Assembly (NCBI RefSeq): GCF_900112365.1
Contig: NZ_FOLQ01000001.1
Location: 1,054,001-1,118,000, forward strand
Length of the DNA: 64,000 nucleotides
Direction of reading: 5' to 3'
Source: Spirosoma endophyticum
GTDB taxonomy: Bacteria > Bacteroidota > Bacteroidia > Cytophagales > Spirosomataceae
Every line of letters begins with the position of its first letter. Positions within the stretch are counted from its first letter, which is position 1. Positions 26,870 through 35,770 of the stretch are shown here, one piece after another. The notes under the pieces were generated by a model that saw nothing but the letters and a program-made list of their open reading frames with translations, was not told the origin of the DNA and searched no databases. The translations under genes and the position numbers were made by a program.

Positions 26870-26877
26870 CAAAAGTA
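26870..26877 (-). promoter_or_regulatory. candidate Bacteroidota -7 element (TACTTTTG)
   Basis: An exact match to TAnnTTTG on the minus strand, 33 bases upstream of the hydroxylase ATG. No good TTTG is found at the -33 position, so this is a partial promoter match. Confidence 0.4.
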
Positions 26878-26934
26878 CGACGAAAACGGGTTTTTAATGC
26901 GATTTAAGATAGTAAATTAAGTTTACTATCTTGG

Positions 26935-28272
26935 TTATGTCTTACTAACCTCCAGTTGATCGGAGAGTTTCTCCTGCATAGCTACCATATCCCCTTTAGG
27001 TAGTTTTGGCTTGATAATCAAACGCAATGAGTTACTGTAAGTCAAATAGTTAGCCATCCAGTTCAGAAAAATAGTCAGCCTGTTTTTTACACCGACAATC
27101 GACATTAGATGGACAAATAACCAAGTTAGCCACGCAAAAAATCCCTGAAATTTCAAAAAAGGCAAATCAACCACAGCTAATCCTTTTCCAATAGTCGCCA
27201 TGGTGCCCAGGTCACGATACGTAAATTCTTTGGGCTGTTCATTATGGAGCCAGTGCAATAGGTTCTTAGCCAGATGCCCTCCCTGTTGAATGGCCCCCTG
27301 CGCAATCTGGGGATGACCATTGGGCCATTTCTCTTCAGTCATCAGCGCTACGTCGCCAATGGCGAATATATCCGTAAAACCCTGGACCTGATTGTACCGA
27401 TTAACCAGCACGCGCCCACCACGGCCGATCACCTCCGGAGGCAACCCCGCCAACGGATTGGCCTTGACACCTGCCGCCCAAATGAGGTTATTGGTACGTA
27501 GCGTCGTGCCATCGTTCATGGTTACAATGCGTCCGTCAAAATCCTTTACTCGTGTATTTAAACGAACATTCACCCCTAGCTTTTGTAGATAAGCTAATGA
27601 ATGCTCCTGCGATTGTACCGACATGGGCCCTAACAGTTCTCCACCCGATTCGATGAGGTAGATATCCATCATCTTGAAATCCAGTTCCGGATAATCTTTG
27701 GGGAGTACCGTTTTGCGCATTTCGGCCAGGGTTCCGCAGAGTTCAACGCCCGTTGGCCCCCCGCCTACTACCACCACGTCCATCAGGCCTTCCTTTTCAT
27801 CCAGCGTTTCGACACTTAAGGCGTCTTCGAAATTTTGCAACATTCGGTTACGCAACGAAATAGCCTCCGCCACCGATTTCATCGGAAGTGCTTTCTCGAT
27901 GATATTCTGCTGATTGAAGAAGTTCGTATCGGCGCCGGTGGCTATCACCAGATAATCATAGGTCACAGGCCCTAATTCGGTGTCAACGGTCTTCTCGGCT
28001 GGACGCACACCCGTTACGTTCGTGACGCGTATGTGCACATTCTTACAGTTACCAAATACCGACCGCAGTGGAAACAAGATTGAATTAGCCTCCAGACCAG
28101 CCGTAGCAACCTGATAATAAAGTGGTTGAAACTCGTGGTAGTTCTGGCGATTCAATAACACGACCTGAAATTCTTTTCGGCTCGATAGCTTGCGAGCCAG
28201 CTTCAGTCCACCAAAACCTGCGCCAACAATAACGACGCGCTTACGGTCTGTTTGTGGTATGTTTGGATTCAT
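26935..28272 (-). CDS. ndh: type II NADH:quinone dehydrogenase (NDH-2)
   Basis: A 445-residue FAD enzyme that passes electrons from NADH to membrane quinone without pumping protons. The FAD-binding start is RVVIVGAGFGGLKLARKL, the NADH-binding Rossmann motif is VVVVGGGPTGVELCGTLAEM, and DIFAIGDVALM is the second FAD contact. AQGAIQQGGHLAKNL is the quinone-site region typical of NDH-2. The C-terminal amphipathic and hydrophobic part (FFAWLTWLFVHLMSIVG, then NWMANYLTYSNSLRLI) should attach the enzyme to the inner membrane. Confidence 0.93.
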   Translation of the reverse strand: MNPNIPQTDRKRVVIVGAGFGGLKLARKLSSRKEFQVVLLNRQNYHEFQPLYYQVATAGLEANSILFPLRSVFGNCKNVHIRVTNVTGVRPAEKTVDTELGPVTYDYLVIATGADTNFFNQQNIIEKALPMKSVAEAISLRNRMLQNFEDALSVETLDEKEGLMDVVVVGGGPTGVELCGTLAEMRKTVLPKDYPELDFKMMDIYLIESGGELLGPMSVQSQEHSLAYLQKLGVNVRLNTRVKDFDGRIVTMNDGTTLRTNNLIWAAGVKANPLAGLPPEVIGRGGRVLVNRYNQVQGFTDIFAIGDVALMTEEKWPNGHPQIAQGAIQQGGHLAKNLLHWLHNEQPKEFTYRDLGTMATIGKGLAVVDLPFLKFQGFFAWLTWLFVHLMSIVGVKNRLTIFLNWMANYLTYSNSLRLIIKPKLPKGDMVAMQEKLSDQLEVSKT

Positions 28273-28397
28273 TATTTTCGATTTATGGTATTCAGCTTAC
28301 GGTATTCAGTTTATAGTTTATGCTGGGCTAACGATCAGGTTATTTATTCGCCAAACCACCCTATACGTCTATTCCATGAACCGAATACATCAGCCTT

Positions 28398-29537
28398 TTA
28401 ACTTACCAAAGGGAGCGATGCCTGCAATACACGCTCATAATGAGCTTCGTAAAGCGGCAAGATACGCGATAACTCGAATTCTTTGGCCCTTGCCAGCGCG
28501 TTTTCTTTAAAGGTCGGCAGGTGCTCATCGTCTAAAATATAGAGTGCGTTTTTGACCATATCGGCCACATCGCCAACGGGACTTAAAAAGCCCGTCACCC
28601 CCTGGATGTTCAGTTCAGGTAAGCCCCCGGCATTCGACGTAATGAGCGGCACCTCGCAGGCCAGCGCTTCGAGAGCTGCCAGTCCAAAACTCTCGTTTTC
28701 GGATGGCATCACAAACAGGTCCGCGACAGAAAGAACCTCTTCAACGGCATCTAATTTCCCCAGGAAACGCACCTGATCATAAATACCCAGATCACGTACC
28801 AACCGCTCGATACGGGCCCGTTCGGGACCGTCGCCCACAAGCAGGAGTTTGGCAGGGGTTTGCTGCTGAACGTGATAGAACATCATGACGGCATCGTCGA
28901 TCCGCTTCACCCGCCGGAAGTTCGACGTATGTACGATCAGTTTTTCGCCGTTCGGGCAGATAGCTTTCTTGAAGTGCTCTTTCTGCTGGCGTCGAAAACG
29001 ACTCAGGTCAATAAAGTTAGGAATGACTTCGATTTCGCGGTGAACGTTGAAGTGTTTATACGTATCCTGCCGCAAATTCTCCGACACGGACGTTACACCA
29101 TCAGACTCGTTAATACTAAATGTCACGACCGGTTCATAGGATTCATCTTTACCAACCAGCGTAATATCGGTGCCGTGCAGGGTTGTCACAACGGGTATGG
29201 TACGTCCCTGCGAGCGCAGAATCATTTTGGCCATATAAGCCGCCGATGCATGAGGAATGGCATAGTGAACATGCAATAAATCAACGTTTTGATTCAGAAC
29301 AACATTGACCATCGCGCTGGCGAGTGCCGACTCGTAGGGCGCATATTGAAAGAGCGGATACGTTGGTATATTTACTTCGTGATAAAAGACGTTTTCGTTG
29401 AAAAAATCGAGCCGGGGTGGTTGCTGATACGTAATGAAATGAACTTGATGACCATTTTTGGCCAATCCCTTACCCAGTTCAGTAGCGACAACACCACTGC
29501 CCCCGAAGGTCGGGTAACACACAATACCAATTTTCAT
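28398..29537 (-). CDS. bshA: N-acetyl-alpha-D-glucosaminyl L-malate synthase BshA
   Basis: A 379-residue GT4 glycosyltransferase from ATG 29537 (MKIGIVCYPTFGGSGVVATEL). It catalyses the first step of bacillithiol synthesis, joining GlcNAc from UDP-GlcNAc to L-malate. The N-terminal GGSGVVATELGKGLAKNGH and HFITYQQPPRL are characteristic of BshA, and the C-terminal MPSENESFGLAALEALACEVP holds the EX7E-type nucleotide-sugar site. The other bacillithiol genes (bshB, bshC) are not in the window. The longer frame to 29597 adds 20 unlikely residues. Confidence 0.93.
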   Translation of the reverse strand: MKIGIVCYPTFGGSGVVATELGKGLAKNGHQVHFITYQQPPRLDFFNENVFYHEVNIPTYPLFQYAPYESALASAMVNVVLNQNVDLLHVHYAIPHASAAYMAKMILRSQGRTIPVVTTLHGTDITLVGKDESYEPVVTFSINESDGVTSVSENLRQDTYKHFNVHREIEVIPNFIDLSRFRRQQKEHFKKAICPNGEKLIVHTSNFRRVKRIDDAVMMFYHVQQQTPAKLLLVGDGPERARIERLVRDLGIYDQVRFLGKLDAVEEVLSVADLFVMPSENESFGLAALEALACEVPLITSNAGGLPELNIQGVTGFLSPVGDVADMVKNALYILDDEHLPTFKENALARAKEFELSRILPLYEAHYERVLQASLPLVS

Positions 29538-29718
29538 GCGTGAGAGAACGATTTTGTCTCTCAACAACAAACGGGAACAAAAAGAATCCCTGAACACGGG
29601 AGAAAAGGATTAAAGTGATTTAAGGAGCTGGGGAAGTGGGCCAAAAACGGTAGCCCTATCGCTGTCATCTCTTTTTTCCTTTCGTCCTACATCTCCCCCT
29701 TCTTTCCTGTAAAATCCT

Positions 29719-29726
29719 TATTTTTG
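29719..29726 (+). promoter_or_regulatory. candidate -7 element (TATTTTTG) for the UbiA-type gene
   Basis: A match to TAnnTTTG 14 bases upstream of the start codon, which would give a very short leader. No convincing -33 element is seen. Confidence 0.3.
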
Positions 29727-29740
29727 ACAAAAAAACGGTC

Positions 29741-30622
29741 ATGGTTGCGCGTCAGTCAGTTCCTTTCTCAGCCTTCACATTCGGTTTTCTGCGGCTCATT
29801 CGGGTACAGAATCTACTGATTGTGGTGCTGACGCAGTTCATGGCCCGCGTGTTTTTAGTTGGACCCGGCGAAGAGGGCGGTCGCGCGCAGCTTATTACCG
29901 ATCCTACCATCTGGCTTCTCTCGATTTCAACGGCTTGCATTGCCGCGGCAGGCTATATTATCAATGACTACTTCGATGTCAAGATCGACCTGGTCAATAA
30001 GCCGAAGCGCGTCGTTATTGGTCGTTATCTCAAGCGACGGGTGGCTATGGGCGTGCACCAGATACTAAACATAGTGGGTTGTCTGATTGGACTTTACCTG
30101 AGCAAATGGATTTTCCTGGTTGATGTTATTTCGGTGTCGCTGTTGTGGTTCTACTCGGCGCAGTTCAAGCGACAACCCCTGATCGGCAACCTTATCGTTT
30201 CGTTACTGACCGCCTTTTCGCTGATTACACTGGCTATTTATTACCGCCATAATGTCGGCATGTTGCTCATTTATGCCCTGTTTTCGTTTGGCATTACGCT
30301 CATTCGCGAGATCATTAAAGACATGCAGGATATCCGGGGCGATGCCCGATTTGGTTGCCGAACACTGCCCATTGTGTGGGGCCTGCGCCGAACAAAATAC
30401 CTGCTCTACGTATTAATTGGCGCGTTTCTCATCAGCATATTTCTCATTGCCAGCGCCCTTCATAACGTACGGCTTAACTTTATTTTTCTGCTTTTACTTC
30501 TCCCCCTCGCGTGGCTTACCTATCAACTTGTGCTGGCCGACACCCGACGGGATTTTGGGTATCTCAGTAGCCTATGCAAGCTTATTATGCTCCTCGGCGT
30601 CGTCAGTATGATATGGGCGTAG
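29741..30622 (+). CDS. UbiA-family prenyltransferase, geranylgeranylglycerol-phosphate geranylgeranyltransferase type
   Basis: A 293-residue inner-membrane enzyme with eight or nine membrane segments. The two Mg-diphosphate motifs are present: GYIINDYFDVKIDLVNKPKR (NDxxD) and REIIKDMQDIRGDARFGCRT (DxxD). VIGRYLKRR follows the first, a pattern I associate with archaeal-type ether-lipid GGGP transferases and their Bacteroidota homologues. It probably prenylates a lipid or quinone precursor; the actual acceptor is not shown by the sequence. Starts with ATG soon after a -7-like element. Confidence 0.88.
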   Translation: MVARQSVPFSAFTFGFLRLIRVQNLLIVVLTQFMARVFLVGPGEEGGRAQLITDPTIWLLSISTACIAAAGYIINDYFDVKIDLVNKPKRVVIGRYLKRRVAMGVHQILNIVGCLIGLYLSKWIFLVDVISVSLLWFYSAQFKRQPLIGNLIVSLLTAFSLITLAIYYRHNVGMLLIYALFSFGITLIREIIKDMQDIRGDARFGCRTLPIVWGLRRTKYLLYVLIGAFLISIFLIASALHNVRLNFIFLLLLLPLAWLTYQLVLADTRRDFGYLSSLCKLIMLLGVVSMIWA

Positions 30623-30730
30623 AGAGATATAGGATGTATACTACATAAAATATTTGTTGCTACGAAAGCATATCGTCCATCATCTTTCGCCGTTTACTCA
30701 AGGATTTAGAGATTTGTTTATAGGGTCATA

Positions 30731-30738
30731 TACCTTTG
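30731..30738 (+). promoter_or_regulatory. candidate -7 element (TACCTTTG)
   Basis: An exact TAnnTTTG match 27 bases before the TapB-like gene. A TTTG 14 bases upstream is closer than the usual 19-base spacing. Confidence 0.4.
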
Positions 30739-30764
30739 GTATTCTATAAATCTAAAGACGTTTG

Positions 30765-31469
30765 ATGATGAAGACGCTTGTTTTTTCGCTGTTACTGACG
30801 CTAACGGCCGTAACGGCTGGACGGGCTCAGGATTGTATGGGCATGACGTTTAAAGCGGGTATGGGGTTCGAACTGAGTCACTTCAACGCCAAAGACAAGC
30901 CTGCCGGTAAGGTCATCTACCTTGTTAAGGATGTTCATAAAGAAGGGGGCGCTACTGTGATGGACATCACGGCGCAGTTTGAAGATGAAAAAGGCAAACA
31001 ACGCACACCTTACTCCATCCATTACACTTGTACTGGTACCGAACTCGTGGCCGACATGTCGGGGATGATGCAGGCCATGCAATCCAATGGCCCGAAAGAT
31101 ATGGAGATGAAACTCAAATCGAATAAGCTGGTTTATCCCGGAAAACTCAGCGTGGGTCAGAAACTGAGTGACGGCCAGATGGAAGCCGAAATGACCAGCA
31201 ATGGCAACACCATGATGAACATGAATATGGTCATGGCCAACCGACAGGTAGAAAGCAAAGACCCGATCACAACGCCGGCTGGTACGTTCGATGCCTATAA
31301 AATTTCATCGGACATGAGTTTCGAAAATAAAGTTATGGGAATCCCCATCCGTAACAGCATGCGTGTTGTCAGCTACCGAACTGACAATCAGATTTTTGAC
31401 ATAAAATCGGAAACGTACAACAAGAATGGCAAATTGATGGGCTATTCCGTTCTGAGTAAAGTGTATTGA
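30765..31469 (+). CDS. exported TapB-like (DUF3108-like) protein
   Basis: About 234 residues with signal peptide MKTLVFSLLLTLTAVTAGRA and cleavage before QDCMGM. The mature protein is beta-rich: CMGMTFKAGMGFELSHFNAKD, then VIYLVKDVHKEGGATVMDI, and the C-terminal half TPAGTFDAYKISSDMSFEN followed by strands ending in YSVLSKVY. This is the pattern of TapB/DUF3108-like proteins that sit in the periplasm of Bacteroidota. The middle is unusually rich in methionine (DMSGMMQAMQ, NTMMNMNMVMANR). Whether this binds metal is unknown. Confidence 0.72.
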   Translation: MMKTLVFSLLLTLTAVTAGRAQDCMGMTFKAGMGFELSHFNAKDKPAGKVIYLVKDVHKEGGATVMDITAQFEDEKGKQRTPYSIHYTCTGTELVADMSGMMQAMQSNGPKDMEMKLKSNKLVYPGKLSVGQKLSDGQMEAEMTSNGNTMMNMNMVMANRQVESKDPITTPAGTFDAYKISSDMSFENKVMGIPIRNSMRVVSYRTDNQIFDIKSETYNKNGKLMGYSVLSKVY

Positions 31470-31521
31470 GCTAATCCTGTAGGACACCCCAGCCCGTGCA
31501 GGGCTTTTACCTAACTAATTC

Positions 31522-31534
31522 GCAACTTTGTTGC
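31522..31534. promoter_or_regulatory. candidate operator GCAACTTTGTTGC
   Basis: A perfect 13-bp palindrome (GCAAC-TTT-GTTGC) 60 bases upstream of the MerC start. GCAAC/GTTGC half-sites resemble those of Fur/Zur-family metal regulators; the regulator itself is not in the window. Confidence 0.4.
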
Positions 31535-31593
31535 AAAAAAGTGGGTTTCGGAGAAGTACGTTTAGCGAAAGCCCCGTATTTTTGCAGTCATCC

Positions 31594-31974
31594 ATGAAAA
31601 CAGGTATTCTTTCCCGCAAAGCTGATTACATCGGCATTACCGGCTCAGTGCTGTGCATTATTCATTGCCTTATAACGCCTGTGTTGTTGCTAACGACCTC
31701 GCTCATGCAGGATACTAGGCTTCGAATGGGCTATTTGAGTCTGGATTATGTCTTTATCGGGGTAAACATCATTGCCGTTTATTTTGCCACGCGGCATTAC
31801 GCTCCTCCTATTATCAAGCGCAGTCTTTGGGGTTTCCTAGGCTTATTCACCATTGCGCTTCTTCTCGAAGATACAGATCCTGCTTTTGAATACCTGGCCT
31901 ATGCCGCATCGGCCGGGCTGGTCATCACTCATTTATTCAACATCCGGCAACATCGGGTAAGTCACACGCACTGA
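31594..31974 (+). CDS. MerC-domain membrane protein
   Basis: A 126-residue protein from ATG 31594 (MKTGILSRKADYIGITGSVL). Four membrane helices are predicted, with the thiol-His motif SVLCIIHCLITPVLLL in helix 1 as in MerC. MerC from mercury operons brings Hg(II) into the cell, but the chromosomal Bacteroidota version lacks mer neighbours and is more likely tied to other metals. The palindrome 60 bases upstream and the basic, His-rich tail (NIRQHRVSHTH) agree with a metal-related role, by inference only. Confidence 0.85.
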   Translation: MKTGILSRKADYIGITGSVLCIIHCLITPVLLLTTSLMQDTRLRMGYLSLDYVFIGVNIIAVYFATRHYAPPIIKRSLWGFLGLFTIALLLEDTDPAFEYLAYAASAGLVITHLFNIRQHRVSHTH

Positions 31975-31977
31975 ACT

Positions 31978-32073
31978 GGGATTTCTTTGATTTTACTGAC
32001 CGACTGTGATTTTTACTTTCCCAAAAGGCTTACAACTGAAATCATAGTCAGTCAGTAAAATTAAAAAAATCCC
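31978..32073. repeat. 96-bp imperfect inverted repeat between convergent genes
   Basis: Arms begin GGGATTT and contain GATTTTACTGAC and ACTGTGATTT, with their near-complements on the right (AAATCATAGTC, GTCAGTAAAAT, AAATCCC). It separates the MerC and MbnH-like genes and can serve as terminator for both. The design looks like a small dispersed element. Confidence 0.6.
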
Positions 32074-32077
32074 GGTC

Positions 32078-33187
32078 CTAGTTGGCGCTGAACGTCCGGT
32101 TGTTGATGAACGTATTGTCGGTAAGGGTTAGCAGAAAAGCGATTACCTGTTTCTTTTCCGTGTCCGTCAGTGCGATGCCGAGAGTGCCATTTACCTTCAG
32201 GGCAGGATCGAGCGAAGGGCTGTCCTTAACGCCAGTTCTATAGTGAGTAAGCACCTGATCTAACGTAGTGAATCGCCCATCATGCATGTACGGAAAGGTT
32301 TTTTCAACATTTCGCAGACTTGGCACCCGAAACTTCAGCCGGTCGGCTTCGTTCAGCGTGATCACGGAGCGACCCTGATCATTTATGGCACTGACTGGCA
32401 GGCCATTGTTGCGGTAACTCCGATCGGTAAATAAATCGGTAGCGTGGCAAGTCGAGCACTTCTGCTGAAACAGCGCAAGGCCGGCCAGTTCATCGGAACT
32501 TAAATCACCACCCGCTTCTTTCCTGACGTATTTATCGTAACGCGAATCCGCCGACACCAGGGTCAGCACAAACTGCGAAATGGCTTTCAGAAAACGCGCT
32601 GTCGTCACGGTGTCCGAACCGAAAGCAGCTTTGAATAGCGACGGATATTTAGGGCTTTTCTGAACCCGACTTAGCGCCGTAGCGAAGGCTAGATCCATCT
32701 CGACCGGATTCCTGATCGGTGAAATAGGCAACTCGTCTAAACTGGTAACGCCCCCATCCCAGAAAAACTCACGGCTCCAGCCCAGATTTTGCAGACCCGG
32801 TACGTTACGCGGTCCGAACTTACCATCGATACCATGACTCAACGGATGGTCGGAATGACCAAACCCCGCAAACTGCTGATGACAAAACCCACAGCTAATG
32901 GTACTGTCGCGGGAAAGTTGCGCATCATAGAACAACGTCTTTCCTAACGCTACCCCTTCAACCGTCAGTGGATTCTGAGTTAAATCATACACCATATCCG
33001 GAAAATTGGCAGGCTTCTTAAACGGATAAGGCGTTGTTTGATACACCACTCCGCCCCCACCCGATGTACCAGGATCAGGCGTTGGCTCAGTGCCGTTGCT
33101 GGATTGACACGAAACCGCCACCCCAAACAAAACCACACTGGCTGCCAAGCCAATACGTTGTAGCAATATCGTATTGAGCCGTATCAT
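32078..33187 (-). CDS. MbnH-like di-haem peroxidase lipoprotein
   Basis: A 369-residue protein of the cytochrome c peroxidase/MauG family. Lipobox at Cys27 (LFGVAVSCQSS). Two c-haem motifs: Cys99-Gly-Phe-Cys102-His103 and Cys244-Ser-Thr-Cys247-His248. Other family marks are GHSDHPLSHGIDGKFGPRN, FFWDGGVTSLDE, VEMD and PYMHDGRFTTLDQVLTHY. It overlaps the upstream MbnP-like gene by 4 bases (translational coupling). In the methanobactin-associated pair, MbnH oxidises a Trp of MbnP to kynurenine to make a copper site; the same chemistry is likely here. It acts in the periplasm or on a membrane surface. Confidence 0.9.
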   Translation of the reverse strand: MIRLNTILLQRIGLAASVVLFGVAVSCQSSNGTEPTPDPGTSGGGGVVYQTTPYPFKKPANFPDMVYDLTQNPLTVEGVALGKTLFYDAQLSRDSTISCGFCHQQFAGFGHSDHPLSHGIDGKFGPRNVPGLQNLGWSREFFWDGGVTSLDELPISPIRNPVEMDLAFATALSRVQKSPKYPSLFKAAFGSDTVTTARFLKAISQFVLTLVSADSRYDKYVRKEAGGDLSSDELAGLALFQQKCSTCHATDLFTDRSYRNNGLPVSAINDQGRSVITLNEADRLKFRVPSLRNVEKTFPYMHDGRFTTLDQVLTHYRTGVKDSPSLDPALKVNGTLGIALTDTEKKQVIAFLLTLTDNTFINNRTFSAN

Positions 33188-34002
33188 AAATTGGCCTGAA
33201 TCCCCTTGTAGCTTATCATTTGCGCGTAGTTATTCGCGATGTTCGTTGAATAGGTTTCAAACATTACCGACGAATGCTGGGCAATACTCAGCTGCGTTGA
33301 GCCATTGAAAACCCTCAGGGCATCGGTCGTGAGCCGGACGATTGGCGTAACACCCGTTTGAACGCTGGCAACGTCGTTCCCAAAAGGCAGCGTGACCGTA
33401 CGCAGGTTATTGATCGTTTTTTTGCCATCATAGCCCCCACCAAAACCACCGACGTGATAAAAGAACGTATTATTCTGGGTAGCCGGGGCCAATGTCGATA
33501 TACCCTCCAGCTTCATGAAAATATAGCCTGAGTTCCAATCCCAGTACATGCCATCATTAAGACCAGGATCGAGCACTCCCGTTCGCTTGCTGATGTCGGC
33601 CAGGCTGCGCAGACTGTCTACGCCAATCGTAAACGTAAGGCCCGTATACTTGCCGATCGGTATATTATTCAATGAAATCGTCTGGGAAGTGGGGCTAGCC
33701 TCCTGAACCAGAAAATAGCTGCTATCCTGTGGCACTACGTAGTCGGTACCATCGTCTTTCCGAAGCCGAATGTTACTGACGAAATAGTTGAACTTTGTGA
33801 CGGTGAACGATTCACCAGCCGCGTTTTGATACGTACTACTATTCAGTTTCAGGTCCGATGAGCCCACTACGTTATCGAAAGCGATTCGCATCTGGCCACT
33901 CTTTGTCACAATTACGGGATTCTCGTCGGAAGTTTCGCAGGCAATAACGGTTAGCCCAATAACCAGCATTGATAGTAAACCGGCAGTAATGGTCGTTTTC
34001 AT
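33184..34002 (-). CDS. MbnP-like lipoprotein, probable copper-binding partner
   Basis: A 272-residue protein from ATG 34002 (MKTTITAGLLSMLVIGL), chosen because it gives a lipoprotein signal with lipobox VIACETS at Cys22; the longer frame to 34125 does not. The mature part follows the MbnP family: MRIAFDNVVG, TVTKFNYFVSNIRL, YFLVQEASP, IGKYTGLTFTIGVD, and the conserved YWDWNSGYIFMKLEG with Trp154 and Trp156, followed by FYHVGGFGGGYDG. One Trp in this family is the residue changed by MbnH. Gene order mbnP-mbnH with a 4-base overlap supports an operon. No methanobactin genes are visible, so this is the stand-alone form. Confidence 0.88.
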   Translation of the reverse strand: MKTTITAGLLSMLVIGLTVIACETSDENPVIVTKSGQMRIAFDNVVGSSDLKLNSSTYQNAAGESFTVTKFNYFVSNIRLRKDDGTDYVVPQDSSYFLVQEASPTSQTISLNNIPIGKYTGLTFTIGVDSLRSLADISKRTGVLDPGLNDGMYWDWNSGYIFMKLEGISTLAPATQNNTFFYHVGGFGGGYDGKKTINNLRTVTLPFGNDVASVQTGVTPIVRLTTDALRVFNGSTQLSIAQHSSVMFETYSTNIANNYAQMISYKGIQANL

Positions 34003-34094
34003 AGTCGTTTCGTTGCACCTTCTGTCGTATAACGGATATAAGGATACGCTATTACGTAACGAACACGATCCTAATTTCATGTAAAAGGTTGGTA

Positions 34095-34147
34095 TTAAAT
34101 AAGGGTTAGCGATAGATTGAATCAATCCATCGCTAACCCTTATTTAA
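34095..34147 (-). terminator. hairpin terminator after the sugar isomerase gene
   Basis: A near-perfect 25-bp stem (TTAAATAAGGGTTAGCGAT and complement, one bulge). It lies downstream of the isomerase gene and upstream of the mbnP-like gene, so it separates the two minus-strand units. Confidence 0.75.
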
Positions 34148-34161
34148 CCCGTTTGAAAAGT

Positions 34162-35007
34162 CTACAGGCTCTTTAAATAGGCCATACTTTTAGGTACCTG
34201 CTCTTCTGCAGCCTTGCTTTCATCTTCAATATAAAAGTGATCGATGGATGCTTTATTGGCTGCTCTGAGCACCGCAGGCCAGTCGATTTGCCCCGTTCCC
34301 AAAACAACGGATTTCTCATTCGGCATTCCTCCTTTATCGCTGTGTTCTACATCTTTCGCTACGTCTTTCAAATGGATGAGCCGGAAGCGTTTCGGATATT
34401 TTGTCAGTAGTGCCGCCGGGTCCTGGCCTGGCAAATAGGTCCAGGTAACGTCCATCTCGTAGCCCACGTAGTCGGGGTTGGTTTGTTTCACCAGGTAATC
34501 GAATAACGTACCGCCCTCGTAGGGCTGAAACTCAAATCCGTGGTTGTGGTAGCAGAACATAAACCCTTTATCGTGCGCCTGTTTTCCGAAGCGGTTGAAC
34601 ACGTCAGCGGCCTGCTTCATCATCTCCAGCGTTGCTGCGCTTTTGTGCGGAATTGAACCGATACGTATGTATTTCACGCCCAGGATTTTGGCATTGTTCA
34701 GGATTGAATCCGGCTTTTGATCAATCGCGTCATAGCTCACCCCATAGCTACTGGCATGCAGCCCGCGCTGGTCAAGCAGGGCCCGTAGTTCAGTGGCCGT
34801 TTTCCCAAACAGGCTCGAAAATTCGATGTCTGTAATGCCCCAGGCTTTAATCTTATCCAGCGTACCAGGAACGTCTTTACCAAAACTATCGCGCAGGGTA
34901 TAGGAAACAATGCCGGGCGTTTTCTTGACGAGTTTGCCAAAGGGTTGCGCCTGACCGACCGACGTAGCGATCACGACTAAAATCAAAAATGCGGTTGTAC
35001 GTATCAT
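34162..35007 (-). CDS. exported sugar phosphate isomerase/epimerase-type TIM barrel
   Basis: A 281-residue protein with signal peptide IRTTAFLILVVIATSVGQAQ. The mature part is an AP-endonuclease-2-like barrel: GIVSYTLRDSFGKDV, DIEFSSLFG, CYHNHGFEFQP with a metal-binding His pair region, YEMDVTWTYLPGQDP, RLIHLKDVAK, and FYIEDES at the end. These are the usual metal-ligand strands of the sugar isomerase family. An exported location suggests action on imported or extracellular sugars, like the Tat-exported relative at 7044-7922. Substrate unknown. Confidence 0.88.
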   Translation of the reverse strand: MIRTTAFLILVVIATSVGQAQPFGKLVKKTPGIVSYTLRDSFGKDVPGTLDKIKAWGITDIEFSSLFGKTATELRALLDQRGLHASSYGVSYDAIDQKPDSILNNAKILGVKYIRIGSIPHKSAATLEMMKQAADVFNRFGKQAHDKGFMFCYHNHGFEFQPYEGGTLFDYLVKQTNPDYVGYEMDVTWTYLPGQDPAALLTKYPKRFRLIHLKDVAKDVEHSDKGGMPNEKSVVLGTGQIDWPAVLRAANKASIDHFYIEDESKAAEEQVPKSMAYLKSL

Positions 35008-35300
35008 GCTGAAGTAAACAGGGATTAATGGATTGAGGGAATGTGCTCCCCTTTTGGTCTGATATCTAATGAACGCTAAGTTACGCTGTTGATACGCTCA
35101 TAAGGAATCAGTCATTGGGTTTCTACTTTATTCACTGCCTTTTCATCGCTACAGGTGCAACGGTGAGTAGGGAAAAGATTTTTTTCGGGCCGTTGCTTAC
35201 CTGATCAAGTGATAATCCGACTAAAGCTTTACTCAGGCTTCTGCCCTCGAAATTGGTACTGAAGCACTACATCCTTTTTCACCTTAACGACCAAAATACC

Positions 35301-35762
35301 ATGATGACATTTCAAACAGTACGCAAATCCATGTTGCTTTTGATAGCTTCACTGTTCATCGGCACGATGACTGCCTGTAGTCAGGGGAGTTCACTGATCA
35401 AATCCGTTCAGCCGAGTGAGCATGCTGAGCCCCACGAAGAAATTTTTACAGTCGTTGAAACGCCCCCGAGTTTCCCCGGTGGAATGGACAGGTTTAGTGA
35501 CTATATACATCAAAATTTACGATACCCCGCAGACGCGATAAAGAACAAAGTTGAGGGGAGAGTGTTCGTTTCGTTTCTCGTAATGTATAATGGTCGCCTT
35601 CAGGACGTAACTGTTTTAAGAGGCTATGGTTACGGCATGAATGAAGAAGCCGTGCGTCTGGTACAAAGCATGCCAAGCTGGATACCCGGCAAACAGGCAG
35701 GAAGACCCGTTAATGTCAAGTATAATGTCGTCATTCCCTTTGAATTAAGCTCAGTGAAATAG
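35301..35762 (+). CDS. TonB C-terminal-domain lipoprotein
   Basis: About 153 residues from ATG 35301 (MMTFQTVRKSMLLLIASLFI), giving a lipoprotein signal ending MTACSQG. The rest is a TonB C-terminal fold: FPGGMDRFSDYIHQNLRYP, KVEGRVFVSFLVMYNGRLQDV, MNEEAVRLVQSMPSWIPGKQAGRPV and VKYNVVIPFEL. The motif set is complete. What is missing is the inner-membrane anchor and proline-rich spacer of a working TonB, so it probably does not energise transport by itself. Lone TonB_C proteins like this are common in Bacteroidota. Confidence 0.85.
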   Translation: MMTFQTVRKSMLLLIASLFIGTMTACSQGSSLIKSVQPSEHAEPHEEIFTVVETPPSFPGGMDRFSDYIHQNLRYPADAIKNKVEGRVFVSFLVMYNGRLQDVTVLRGYGYGMNEEAVRLVQSMPSWIPGKQAGRPVNVKYNVVIPFELSSVK

Positions 35763-35770
35763 TTTGCTAA

